Part shown: piece by piece, positions 42,420-51,173 of the stretch | Layout of the letters: each line of letters opens with the position of its first letter | Numbering within the stretch: position 1 is the first letter of the stretch | Assembly (NCBI GenBank): GCA_036380875.1 | Contig: DASVDX010000057.1 | Location: 1 to 64,000, forward strand | Reading direction: 5' to 3' | DNA: 64,000 nucleotides | Source: ZC4RG17 sp036380875 | GTDB lineage: Bacteria; Actinomycetota; Acidimicrobiia; Spongiisociales; ZC4RG35 | The notes under the pieces: generated by a model | Told to the model about the DNA's origin: nothing | Databases searched by the model: none | What the model saw: the letters and a program-made list of their open reading frames with translations, nothing else | Position numbers and translations under genes: made by a program

Positions 42420-43439
42420 TCAAGCCAGCTTGGCGAAGAGGTTGGCGAGCAGGAGTTGGCGCCGCAGGTTGAGCTGCAGGTCGACCATGGCGTCGAGGAC
42501 CGCCTCGGCGTTGGCGACCGCCTTGGCGGGCGGCACCTCGGTCAGGTCGGTCAGGGGGACGTCGGTGTTGCGAACGGGCCCGCCGTGCTGGAGCGACGCC
42601 GAGTCCGTGTACCAGGAGGCCAGGATCTCGAGCCCGCTCGTGAGCAGGGCCAACTCGGCCCGCCGCTCCGCCCGTGCCTTGCGCTCCTTGTTCTCGTCCT
42701 CGCCGGCGGCTTCGGCCACCATCGGCGCCAATGCCTGGAGCACCTCTTCGGCGAGGAGCTGGGCGTCGCCGGGCCGCGGCGTGACGCGAGTGGGGATCGA
42801 CAGCCACAGGTGGCGGAAGGCGGCGGCCTGGGGACTACGCGACAGCGACATGGCCAGACCTGGCCGGCCGCCGGAGACGCGGGCGATCTCCGCCGCCTGC
42901 TCTTCGTCCATCCCCTCGTTGGTGAGCCGGGCGACGAGCTCGTTCTCGGGTACACGGCCGAAGTGGACCGTGCGACACCGCGAGGCGACAGTCGCCGGAA
43001 GCTCGTCCTCCGCTTCGGCCACGAGGATGAACACCGTGGTGGGAGTTGGCTCCTCGAGAGTCTTGAGGATGGCGTTCGCCGCCTGGTCGGTCATCACCCC
43101 GGCCTCTTCGAAGAGGAAGACCTTACGCTCGCCTTCCACAGGCGCCATCGCCGCCTGCGCCACCACCATCCGCGCCTGGTCGACGCCGAGATTGGCGCTG
43201 CCTTCGGGGCTGACGACGATGAAATCGGAGTGGTTTCCCTCCCGCACCCGGCGGCAGATGTTGCAGCTGGGGTCACGCGTCGGACACAGGAGGCCGGTAG
43301 CGAAGTGCCGCGCCACGGTGGCCTTGCCGACGGCAGTGGCGCCCACGAACAGGTAGGCGTTGGCCGGCGACTCCAACTCCTGGGTGAGGAGCGAGATGAC
43401 CCGGGTGTGGCCCACGATGCCGCCGAACCACTCGCTCAT
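42420..43439 (-). CDS. holB: DNA polymerase III subunit delta'
   Basis: The 339-aa clamp-loader subunit has a P-loop GATAVGKAT and zinc-binding Cys cluster CNICRRVREG in domain 1. KVFLFEEAGVMTDQAANAIL and the sensor region CRTVHFG follow. It opens the sliding clamp as part of the gamma/tau complex. The start overlaps the tmk stop (4 nt); the tmk-holB order is conserved. Confidence 0.92.
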   Translation of the reverse strand: MSEWFGGIVGHTRVISLLTQELESPANAYLFVGATAVGKATVARHFATGLLCPTRDPSCNICRRVREGNHSDFIVVSPEGSANLGVDQARMVVAQAAMAPVEGERKVFLFEEAGVMTDQAANAILKTLEEPTPTTVFILVAEAEDELPATVASRCRTVHFGRVPENELVARLTNEGMDEEQAAEIARVSGGRPGLAMSLSRSPQAAAFRHLWLSIPTRVTPRPGDAQLLAEEVLQALAPMVAEAAGEDENKERKARAERRAELALLTSGLEILASWYTDSASLQHGGPVRNTDVPLTDLTEVPPAKAVANAEAVLDAMVDLQLNLRRQLLLANLFAKLA

Positions 43440-44026
43440 CGAATCAGCTCCAATATCTCCTCTACGACCTCGCCGACCGGCCGGGAAGCATCCACCAGCA
43501 CCACACGGTCGGGGTTCTCGGCCGCCACCTGCTGGTAGACAGCGGCGACCTCCCTTTGGAACCGCGCTCCCTCGCCACCGATCCGGTCGATCACATTTTG
43601 GCGGGCGAGCGCAGTTTCCGGATCAGTCCACAGGACGACGACGAGGTCGGGGATCACCCCTCCGAGCGCCAACTCGTTGACCGTCCGCACCGCATCGATC
43701 CCGAGTCCCCGGGCCCCGCCTTGGTACGCCAGGGACGAGTAGTAGGAGCGGTCGGAGATCACGACCTCGCCCTGCTCCAGCGCCGGGGCGATGACCTCGG
43801 CGGCCAGTTGGGCCCGTTGGGCGGCGAACAGCAGCGCCTCCGTCCACGGTGTCATCTCCTCGCCGTGGAGCAGGATCTGGCGGATCTGTTCCCCCACCGC
43901 CGTCCCGCCCGGCTCGCGCACGACGCGCACCGTTTTTCCCTCGGCGGCGAGAGCGGTAGCCAGCTCCCGGCACACCGTCGATTTGCCGGCGCCATCGACT
44001 CCTTCGATCGCCAGGTACAGGCTCAC
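43436..44026 (-). CDS. tmk: Thymidylate kinase
   Basis: Tmk phosphorylates dTMP to dTDP. The 196-aa enzyme has the P-loop AIEGVDGAGKST, the DR(S/Y) motif SDRSYYSSLAYQG and a LID region with basic residues. It overlaps the MFS gene upstream and holB downstream by 4 nt each, so the three are cotranscribed. Confidence 0.95.
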   Translation of the reverse strand: MSLYLAIEGVDGAGKSTVCRELATALAAEGKTVRVVREPGGTAVGEQIRQILLHGEEMTPWTEALLFAAQRAQLAAEVIAPALEQGEVVISDRSYYSSLAYQGGARGLGIDAVRTVNELALGGVIPDLVVVLWTDPETALARQNVIDRIGGEGARFQREVAAVYQQVAAENPDRVVLVDASRPVGEVVEEILELIR

Positions 44027-45411
44027 TCGTCTTCCCTCGGCCGGGCGCCGCGCACCCAGGTGATCGAGTCCGCGGCCTCGGAGATGCGCTGCAACTTCTC
44101 CTCATCGAGGTGGCGGCCACCCCACAGGTTGGCGCCGATCAGAACCGCCACACCGGAGCCGGCGACGACCACCCCGCCGAGCAGCATCACTGCCCGGACG
44201 CCGCTGCGCAGTTCCCCCGGGAACACACCCGCCATCGCCGCCGCCCCGACGCCGGCGAGGGCGAACGACACGAGGAGGGCGGTGCGGGAGAACGTGTAAA
44301 CCGCGGCGAAGGTCCTCCCCCGCACCTCGTCGCTGACCGAGGCGTGGAGGTGGGTGAACCCGGTGACGTAGGCGACGCCGGTGCCGATGCCGGCGACGAA
44401 AGCCCACCCGGCGGCGCTCCACACGGCGTCGGAGAAGGCGGCGAAGCCGATGGCGATCCCGGCGATCAGGAGCGAGAACCCGAAGAGCGGCTCGCGCCGC
44501 GTGTCGATGCTCGCGAACAGCGTCACCCCGAGCATGCCCAAGCCCACACCCACTCCCAGGGCGGTGACGAGGATGCCGTAGCCGCTCTCGCCGCCCCCGA
44601 GCACCTGCTCGGAGAACGGCTGACCGAGCACGAAAAGAGCACCCCCGCCGAAGAGGCCCGCCGACATCCCCAACATCAGTCGCCGTACCGGCCCCGCCTG
44701 GAACACGTATTTCATCCCGTCGACGACGTCGGCCCAGGCGGTGGTCTGGATCTTCCCAGCGGCGCGCTCCTCTGCCGCCTTCGGTGCCCGGATCGGGATC
44801 GACACCACCATCGCTCCGGAGATCAGGAAGGTGAGGCAGTCGAAGAGGAACGCCACCGCGATGGGGCCGGTGACGAACCCGATGTCGGGAAGGGCGCGGC
44901 CGCTTTCGGCGAGGATGGCGAAGATCAGCGACCCGACCGGGGCGGTGCCGTACATCGCTGCCAGGTTGAGGCCATTGACGGCAAGCAGGTGGTGGCGCTT
45001 CACGAGCGTGGGCACCACCGCTTCGCGGGCGGGCTGTCGGATGAGGGCGAAGACTTCGACGACGAGGATCAGAAGGAAGAGCTGGATGTAGCTGCGCACG
45101 AACAGCAGGCCGAGCACCAGCACGGCGCGGCCGAAGTCGGACACGATCATCGTGGTCTTGCGGCTCCACCGGTCGGCGATCAGCCCGCCCAGGAAACCGA
45201 AGAAGAGGCCGGGAACGATCCGGCCCACCAACGGGACCAGGACAGCGATGGTCGCCCCCCTGCCCCCGCCGGCGAGGCGCGTGGCCAGGGCGAAGTTGGC
45301 GAACAGGTTCACCCAGTCGCCGAGGCTGGATATCGCCTGCGACCACCAGAGACGGGCAAAGGGTCCCCTCCGAATCAGGTCGCGGCCCCGTTGGGCAATT
45401 GGGGTTTCCAT
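44023..45411 (-). CDS. MFS transporter
   Basis: The 462-aa product (from METPIAQRGRDLI) has twelve hydrophobic segments and the MFS loop 2-3 motif GGLIADRWSRKTTMI. It resembles drug/siderophore-type exporters of the EntS group. An alternative upstream start at 45444 is in frame. The N-terminal RDLIRRGPFARLWWSQAISS is typical of actinobacterial MFS exporters. The substrate is unknown. Confidence 0.83.
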   Translation of the reverse strand: METPIAQRGRDLIRRGPFARLWWSQAISSLGDWVNLFANFALATRLAGGGRGATIAVLVPLVGRIVPGLFFGFLGGLIADRWSRKTTMIVSDFGRAVLVLGLLFVRSYIQLFLLILVVEVFALIRQPAREAVVPTLVKRHHLLAVNGLNLAAMYGTAPVGSLIFAILAESGRALPDIGFVTGPIAVAFLFDCLTFLISGAMVVSIPIRAPKAAEERAAGKIQTTAWADVVDGMKYVFQAGPVRRLMLGMSAGLFGGGALFVLGQPFSEQVLGGGESGYGILVTALGVGVGLGMLGVTLFASIDTRREPLFGFSLLIAGIAIGFAAFSDAVWSAAGWAFVAGIGTGVAYVTGFTHLHASVSDEVRGRTFAAVYTFSRTALLVSFALAGVGAAAMAGVFPGELRSGVRAVMLLGGVVVAGSGVAVLIGANLWGGRHLDEEKLQRISEAADSITWVRGARPREDE

Positions 45412-45481
45412 CGACAGCGGAACGGTAACCCTGATGCGGCGCACAAGTAACGCACGACTACTCGTGACGGCCGCGCTGAGT

Positions 45482-45487
45482 TACTGT
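45482..45487 (+). promoter_or_regulatory. Putative -10 box of topA
   Basis: TACTGT lies 15 nt upstream of the topA ATG at 45503; a transcript starting about 45494 would have a very short leader and no Shine-Dalgarno sequence. Confidence 0.35.
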
Positions 45488-45502
45488 CTCGCCCCAAACC
45501 GC

Positions 45503-48061
45503 ATGAGCAAGACACTCGTCATCGTCGAATCGCCCACCAAGGCGAAGAAGATCTCCGAGTACCTCGGGGATGACGTCGTCGTGGAGGCCTCGATGGGCCA
45601 CATACGCGACCTTCCGAGGTCGGCCAAGGAGATCCCCGCCAAGTACAAGGACGAGGAGTGGGCGACGCTGGGCGTCAACGTCGACGCCGGCTTCGAGCCG
45701 ATCTACGTGATCACCCCCAACCGGCGGGACAACATCAAGAAGCTCAAGAAGGCGGCCGACGAGGCGACCGAGATCTACCTGGCGACCGACGAAGACCGCG
45801 AAGGGGAAGCCATCGCGTGGCATCTGGTGGAAGTCCTCAAGCCCAAGGTGCCGGTGAAGCGAATGGTCTTCCACGAGATCACCGCACCCGCCATCCGCCA
45901 CGCCTTCGAGAACCCCCGCCAGATCGACGAACGGCTCGTCGATGCCCAGGAGGCGCGCCGCATCCTCGACCGCCTGTACGGCTACGAGGTCTCGCCCGTC
46001 CTGTGGAAGAAAGTCGCCACCGGTCTCTCCGCCGGGCGGGTGCAGTCCGTCGCCGTGCGGATCGTCGTGGAGCGAGAGCGGGAGCGAATGGCCTTCCGCT
46101 CTGCCTCCTACTGGGACATCGTGGGACGGTTCGCAAAGGCCGGCGACGCCGCCACCTTCGATGCCACCCTGGCGTCGATCGACGGCGCACGGATCGCCTC
46201 CGGCCGCGACTTCGACTCCACCGGCAACGTGGCCCAAGGCGTGATCCGCCTCGACGAAGAAGCGGCCAGGGCCCTCGCCGCTGCTCTGGAGGGCGCCGAG
46301 TTCGAGGTCCGCTCGGTCGACACCAAGCCCTACACCCGCAAGCCGTACGCCCCGTTCCGCACTTCGACCCTGCAGATGGAGGCAGGCCGCAAGTTGCGCT
46401 TCTCGTCCTCACGCACCATGTCGGTGGCGCAGCGCCTCTACGAGAACGGCTACATCACCTACATGCGCACCGACTCGGTGACGCTGTCGAACGAGGCGGT
46501 GGTCGAGGCACGGAATCAGGTCCAGCGCCTGTTCGGCTCGGACTACGTCCCCGACCAGCCGCGGGTGTACGGGAACAAGGCGAAGAGCGCTCAGGAGGCC
46601 CACGAGGCGATCCGTCCGGCAGGCGACTCGTGGCGCACGCCCGAGCAGGTCGCCGCCGAGGTGGGCCCCGACGAGGCCCGCCTGTACGAGTTGATCTGGA
46701 AGCGCACATTGGCCTCGCAGATGCCCGACGCCAAGGGCGAGACGATGACAGTGCGGCTCGGAGGCGTCGCCTCCGATGGGCGAGATGCCGAGTTCTCAGC
46801 CTCCGGCCGGACCATCACCTTCCCGGGATTCCTCAAGGTGTACGTGGAGTCGAGCGACGACCCCGAGGCCGAGACCGACGACCAGGAGTCGATCCTCCCC
46901 GCCCTCGACGAGGGAGACAGCTTGGAGGTGCTGAGCCTCGACCCCACCGGCCACGAGACGCAGCCGCCCCGCCGCTACAGCGAGGCATCGCTCGTCCAGA
47001 AGCTGGAGGAGTTGGGTGTCGGGCGGCCCTCGACCTACGCCTCGATCTTGACCACGATCCAGGACCGCGGGTACGTGTGGAAACGGGGCGGCGTTCTCAT
47101 CCCCTCGTTCACCGCCTTCGCCGTCGTCACGCTGCTCGAGGAGCACTTTCCCAATCTGGTCGACTACGCCTTCACTGCCCGGATGGAGGACGACCTCGAC
47201 GCCATCGCCGCCGGCCAAGAAGAGCGAGTTCCGTGGCTGACTCGTTTCTATCTCGGTGCCGAGGGCCTTCGACAGACGGTGCGGGAGAAGCTGGGCGACA
47301 TCGACGCCCGAGCGGTCAACTCGATCCCGATCGGCGAAGACGACCAGGGACGCAGGATCGTCGTCCGTGTCGGCCGCTACGGGCCCTACCTGGAGCGGGG
47401 CGAGGACCGGGCTTCGATTCCCGACGACCTCCCACCAGACGAACTGACCGTCGAGCGCGCCACCCGCTTGCTCGACGAGGGCTCCCGCGGCGACAAGATC
47501 CTCGGGACCGACCCAGAGACCGGCTTGCCCGTGCTGGCCCGCACCGGGCGGTTCGGACCGTATGTGCAGTTGGGCGAGCAGGAGGAAGGGTCCAAGGAGA
47601 AGCCCAAGCGCGCCTCGCTTTTCAAAGGCATGGACATCGACTCGTTGAGCCTCGACGACGCCCTCCGCTTGCTGTCGCTGCCGCGGGTGGTCGGAAAGGA
47701 CCCGGAGGGCACCGAGATCCTCGCCCTCAATGGCCGCTACGGCCCATACATCCAGCGCGGCGAAGACCGCCGCAGCCTGGAGAGCGAGGAGCAGATCTTC
47801 ACGATCACAGTCGACGAAGCCCTGGCTCTCCTCGCCGAGCCTCCCCGGCGGCGGGGCCAGGCCCGGCAGACGTCGATCCGAGAGATCGGTGACGACCCGA
47901 CGACGGGAAAGAAGATCACGGTCCGATCCGGGCGCTACGGCCCGTACGTGACCGACGGCGAAGTCAACGCCAGCCTGCGCAAGGGCGACGACCCCGAGAC
48001 GATCGACCTAGACCGGGCACTCGAGTTGCTGGCCGCCCGTCGCGAACGCCTCGGGAAATAG
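45503..48061 (+). CDS. topA: DNA topoisomerase I (type IA)
   Basis: The 852-aa enzyme relaxes negative supercoils. It has an N-terminal Toprim domain (VIVESPTKAKKISEYL and ATDEDREGEA) and the active-site region ENGYITYMRTDSVTLSNEAV with Tyr320. A C-terminal part carries four repeats of the RYGPYLERGED type, as in actinobacterial TopA. The ATG at 45503 is the natural N-terminus. A longer in-frame upstream stretch mirrors the MFS gene and is rejected. Confidence 0.95.
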   Translation: MSKTLVIVESPTKAKKISEYLGDDVVVEASMGHIRDLPRSAKEIPAKYKDEEWATLGVNVDAGFEPIYVITPNRRDNIKKLKKAADEATEIYLATDEDREGEAIAWHLVEVLKPKVPVKRMVFHEITAPAIRHAFENPRQIDERLVDAQEARRILDRLYGYEVSPVLWKKVATGLSAGRVQSVAVRIVVERERERMAFRSASYWDIVGRFAKAGDAATFDATLASIDGARIASGRDFDSTGNVAQGVIRLDEEAARALAAALEGAEFEVRSVDTKPYTRKPYAPFRTSTLQMEAGRKLRFSSSRTMSVAQRLYENGYITYMRTDSVTLSNEAVVEARNQVQRLFGSDYVPDQPRVYGNKAKSAQEAHEAIRPAGDSWRTPEQVAAEVGPDEARLYELIWKRTLASQMPDAKGETMTVRLGGVASDGRDAEFSASGRTITFPGFLKVYVESSDDPEAETDDQESILPALDEGDSLEVLSLDPTGHETQPPRRYSEASLVQKLEELGVGRPSTYASILTTIQDRGYVWKRGGVLIPSFTAFAVVTLLEEHFPNLVDYAFTARMEDDLDAIAAGQEERVPWLTRFYLGAEGLRQTVREKLGDIDARAVNSIPIGEDDQGRRIVVRVGRYGPYLERGEDRASIPDDLPPDELTVERATRLLDEGSRGDKILGTDPETGLPVLARTGRFGPYVQLGEQEEGSKEKPKRASLFKGMDIDSLSLDDALRLLSLPRVVGKDPEGTEILALNGRYGPYIQRGEDRRSLESEEQIFTITVDEALALLAEPPRRRGQARQTSIREIGDDPTTGKKITVRSGRYGPYVTDGEVNASLRKGDDPETIDLDRALELLAARRERLGK

Positions 48062-48157
48062 CCAGCCCGCACTAGGACGCTTTCTCCAGCGGCGGCGGAT
48101 CACGGCGATCTTCCTCAACTCGAGATGACAAATTCGCTGTCGCTTCGAGTCGTAAAC

Positions 48158-48177
48158 GTGTAATCATGTAATCACAG
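48158..48177 (+). repeat. Short direct repeats upstream of the 171-aa hypothetical gene
   Basis: TAATCATG is followed directly by TAATCACA in the 130-nt gap after topA, about 20 nt before the Shine-Dalgarno sequence. The AT-rich block contrasts with its surroundings and may hold the promoter or a regulator site. Confidence 0.35.
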
Positions 48178-48192
48178 TCGCAGGAGGGAGCC

Positions 48193-48708
48193 GTGCACTC
48201 GCAGAAAGAGATCGCCGCCTGGGTCATGGGGCGGATACCAGACGACTGGTTCACCGAGCCACCCGAGGTGCAGGTCGACCGCGAGGAGATCCAAGTGATC
48301 GGCCGCCTCCCCCAGCCCACCCTGCCCGAAGGAAGCGACGAGGAGGACCGAGCGACGGCCGACCGCTCCCGGATCCAGTCGTGGCGGGAAGAAACCCGCC
48401 GGGCGCGCATGGCCATCGCCCGCCAAGCCGAGGCCGTGCTCGGACGCACCATCTCGTGGGGCGCCCGGTGCGGTGAGGAGTCGGCGATGTTCACCACGCT
48501 GAGCGTGCCGGTGATGACCCGTCTCCGTATGCGGGAACGGCAGGTCCTCGACACGCTGATCGAGGCGGGCGTGGCCCGGTCTCGCTCCGAGGCCCTCGCC
48601 TGGTGCGTGAAGCTCGTCGCCGACAACGAGGAGGAATGGCTGCGGGAGTTGAGAGAGGCGCTGCAACGGGTACGAGAAGTCAGACGCCAGGGACCGGAGG
48701 GGAGATGA
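48193..48708 (+). CDS. Hypothetical protein with C-terminal RHH-like segment
   Basis: GGAGGGAGCC precedes the GTG start. The 171-aa product has an acidic N-terminal half (PDDWFTEPPEVQVDREEI), a basic-acidic middle and a C-terminal helix-rich part (LDTLIEAGVARSRSEALAWC) that resembles ribbon-helix-helix proteins. ATGA overlap couples it to the LLM gene. It is widespread near topA-type loci in actinobacteria as far as I can judge, but I do not recognise a named family. Confidence 0.6.
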   Translation: MHSQKEIAAWVMGRIPDDWFTEPPEVQVDREEIQVIGRLPQPTLPEGSDEEDRATADRSRIQSWREETRRARMAIARQAEAVLGRTISWGARCGEESAMFTTLSVPVMTRLRMRERQVLDTLIEAGVARSRSEALAWCVKLVADNEEEWLRELREALQRVREVRRQGPEGR

Positions 48709-49610
48709 AGATCGGATATCACCCGGGGGAATTCGACGGCCCTGCCATCGCCGATGAACTGTCACGCAACGTGGCGGCCGCCGAGGAGGCTGGTGTCCAC
48801 AGCTTGTGGTTCATGGATCACCTCTTCCAGATCCAGGTGTTCGGCCAAGCCGACGAGCCGATGCTCGAGGCCTACAGCACCCTGGCCTGGACCGCGGCGC
48901 ACACCAGCCGAATCCAACTCGGGGCGCTCGTCACTGCAGTCCCTTATCGGGCGCCGGGCCTCCTCATCAAGACGGCGACCACGCTCGACGTCCTCTCTGG
49001 CGGCCGGGCGTGGCTGGGAATCGGCGCCGCCTGGAACGACTACGAAGCCCGGTCGCTGGGTTTGCCCTTCCCGCCGCTCGCCGCTCGGTTCGAGCAACTC
49101 GAAGAGACGCTGCAGATCGCCGACCGCATGTTCTCCGGCAACACGGAGCCGTTCGTCGGCCGCCAGTTCCACCTCGAGCAGCCGTTGAACCAGCCTCCGC
49201 CGGTGCGTCGCCCGCCCATCATGATCGGAGGCGTCGGCGAAAAGAAGACTCTGCGGCTCGTGGCTCGTTATGCCGACGCCACCAACATGTGGGAGAGCGT
49301 GGTCGGCGAAAAGCTGGATGTGCTCCGTACCCACTGCGATCGCGAAGGGCGCCCATTCGAGGACATCGTGGTGACGACCACCGGGCAGATGAACCCGAAA
49401 TGGTCGTTGGAGCAGGCAGTCGACCACTACGGAAGGCTGGCCGACTTGGGTGTCGACCTGGCGATCGTAATGATGCCGGGCCAGCCGTTCCGCCGCCACG
49501 CCGACTTCGTCGCCGGAGTGGTCGAGGCGGTGGCGGAGCTGGGACGACCCACACCTCCCCAACTCGAGGGAGCTCCCGGAGGTGTGCGACTGCAGCCTTC
49601 TCAGGCGTAG
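48705..49610 (+). CDS. LLM class F420-dependent oxidoreductase
   Basis: The 301-aa luciferase-like monooxygenase-fold protein begins MKIGYHPGEFDGPAIADELS. It has LGIGAAWNDYEARSLGLPFP and RRPPIMIGGVGEKKTLRLVA, signatures of the F420-dependent TIM-barrel family. The cofactor is inferred from the subfamily. GGAGGGG precedes the ATG. It converges with the serine hydrolase gene, overlapping by 10 nt. Confidence 0.85.
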   Translation: MKIGYHPGEFDGPAIADELSRNVAAAEEAGVHSLWFMDHLFQIQVFGQADEPMLEAYSTLAWTAAHTSRIQLGALVTAVPYRAPGLLIKTATTLDVLSGGRAWLGIGAAWNDYEARSLGLPFPPLAARFEQLEETLQIADRMFSGNTEPFVGRQFHLEQPLNQPPPVRRPPIMIGGVGEKKTLRLVARYADATNMWESVVGEKLDVLRTHCDREGRPFEDIVVTTTGQMNPKWSLEQAVDHYGRLADLGVDLAIVMMPGQPFRRHADFVAGVVEAVAELGRPTPPQLEGAPGGVRLQPSQA

Positions 49611-50413
49611 CGGTCGAGCACGGCGTCGCTGAACTCCGGCCACACCTGCAACGCCCATTTGTCGAACTCCCGATCGGTGAGCGCCACCGTGGCCAGCCGG
49701 GCTTCGGGGTCGACCCACAGGAAGGTCCCCGCCCCGCCGAAGTGGCCGAAGGTCGACGGCGTGTTGCCCTCCCCTGTCCAGTGCGGGCTCTTCTCCGCCC
49801 GGATCTCGAACGTGAGGCCCCACGGGTTGGGATCGAACGACCCAACCCCCGGAAGGACGCCGGCGAGATCGGGGAAGTGGGGACGGGTGGCATCGGCCAG
49901 CGTCGCCGGTGCCACCAGCGTGGGCTGGAGCAGCTCCCGGGCGAACACCAGCAGGTCCTCGACATTCGAGAAGACCCCGTGAGCAGGAGATCCTCGTAGC
50001 TCTGTCGACGGCATGCCGAGGGGCTCGAGGACCCCGGCGCGCAGGTACTCCTCGAAACCCATCCCGGCCCGCTGCTCCAGATGCGATGTGAACACTTCGA
50101 TGCCGGTGTTCGAATAGATGCGGCGGCGGCCGGGGACGGACAACATCCGATCGGAATCGAAGGCCAAACCCGAGGCGTGCGCCAGGAGGTGCTCCACCGT
50201 CGAGCCTTGCGGGCCCGCCGGCTCATCCAATCGGATGGTCTCCTCCTCCAGCGCCACGAGAGCCGACAGTCCGACGAGGAGCTTCGCCACCGAGGCGATC
50301 CGCGTCACCCAGGTGGGGTCGCCCCCGACGGCAATGGTCTCCTCGGGTGTCGTGACGCCGACGGCGACGTTCTGGACGGGCCAGTCGTCGATCAGGTCGG
50401 TGAGGTCGTCCAC
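49601..50413 (-). CDS. Beta-lactamase family serine hydrolase
   Basis: The 270-aa product (GTG at 50413, just after the histidine phosphatase stop) has IASVAKLLVG (SxxK with catalytic Ser and Lys), IYSNTGIEVF (YxN motif) and GHFGGAGTFLWVDPEARL (H-x-G-type region). There is no signal peptide, so it is cytoplasmic and more like an esterase or peptidase than a true beta-lactamase. A longer upstream frame overlaps the phosphatase gene and is rejected. Confidence 0.82.
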   Translation of the reverse strand: MDDLTDLIDDWPVQNVAVGVTTPEETIAVGGDPTWVTRIASVAKLLVGLSALVALEEETIRLDEPAGPQGSTVEHLLAHASGLAFDSDRMLSVPGRRRIYSNTGIEVFTSHLEQRAGMGFEEYLRAGVLEPLGMPSTELRGSPAHGVFSNVEDLLVFARELLQPTLVAPATLADATRPHFPDLAGVLPGVGSFDPNPWGLTFEIRAEKSPHWTGEGNTPSTFGHFGGAGTFLWVDPEARLATVALTDREFDKWALQVWPEFSDAVLDRYA

Positions 50414-50421
50414 TTCGTCTC

Positions 50422-51096
50422 TCAGGCCGTGACCATCTGGGGAGGCAGGTGGCTCCGATCGCTCAGCGCCCGAAGGCTCCACGAGTAGTAGCCGGCGGTG
50501 GGCTGGGACACGAGCCTCGAAACACCCGAGTGGACGTGGGTGAATCGGTCCCACTCCCAGGGAGTGGGCTCCACGCCGAGGAGCATGCCGATGATCAGAG
50601 CGTTGGTGCCTCCGTGAGCCACGACGACCACCCGGCGGTCGTCGACCCCTTTCCATAGGTGATGATCGCCCGCCCTGGTGATGCCCCGCTCGATGAAGGC
50701 CTGCTCGAGGCCGGAGTGGATGCGCTTGTGGAAGTCCCGGAAGCTCTCGCCCCCAGGTGCCCCTTCCCACATCTCTTCCACCGAGCGGTTCTGGGAGGTG
50801 GCGAAGAACTCCTCGATCTCGTCGGCGGGGCTGCCGTCCCACTCGGGCGGGTTGCGGATCTCGTTGAGCCACTCCATCACCTGCGGTTCGACCCCGGTCG
50901 CCTCGGCGATGGGCTCGGCGGTCTGCTGAGCGCGCACCATGCCCGAGACCCAGATCTCGTCGATCGACCAACGCGACACGCGCTCGGCGAGGAGGGTCGC
51001 CTGCTCCCGGCCACGTTCCGTGAGAGGCGGGTCGGTGTATGAGATGCCCTCGACGACGTAGGCGGGCTCGGCGTGTCGGATCAAGGTCAACCACAT
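50422..51096 (-). CDS. Histidine phosphatase family protein
   Basis: The 224-aa product begins MWLTLIRHAEPAYVVEG with the phosphoacceptor His in LIRHAEP. It has TERGREQATLLAERVS and VVVVAHGGTNALIIGML (second catalytic His). It is a phosphoglycerate mutase-like phosphatase of unknown substrate. The ATG at 51096 is chosen over a longer start because the product begins exactly at the conserved strand. The neighbouring glycerate kinase is suggestive of phosphoglycerate metabolism but unproven. Confidence 0.86.
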   Translation of the reverse strand: MWLTLIRHAEPAYVVEGISYTDPPLTERGREQATLLAERVSRWSIDEIWVSGMVRAQQTAEPIAEATGVEPQVMEWLNEIRNPPEWDGSPADEIEEFFATSQNRSVEEMWEGAPGGESFRDFHKRIHSGLEQAFIERGITRAGDHHLWKGVDDRRVVVVAHGGTNALIIGMLLGVEPTPWEWDRFTHVHSGVSRLVSQPTAGYYSWSLRALSDRSHLPPQMVTA

Positions 51097-51161
51097 CTCA
51101 ATCGGATACGGTAGTGGCGGCGCCGGCATCCCTTCCGACGTTGGCTACCCGACTCGAGGGC

Positions 51162-51167
51162 TACGCT
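51162..51167 (+). promoter_or_regulatory. Putative -10 box of the glycerate kinase gene
   Basis: TACGCT ends 6 nt before the GTG at 51174; no Shine-Dalgarno sequence between. Confidence 0.35.
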
Positions 51168-51173
51168 GCCGCC

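Noticed and set aside
45152..45502. N-terminal extension of topA
   Set aside because: It is antisense to the MFS gene, and the family N-terminus begins at the ATG at 45503.
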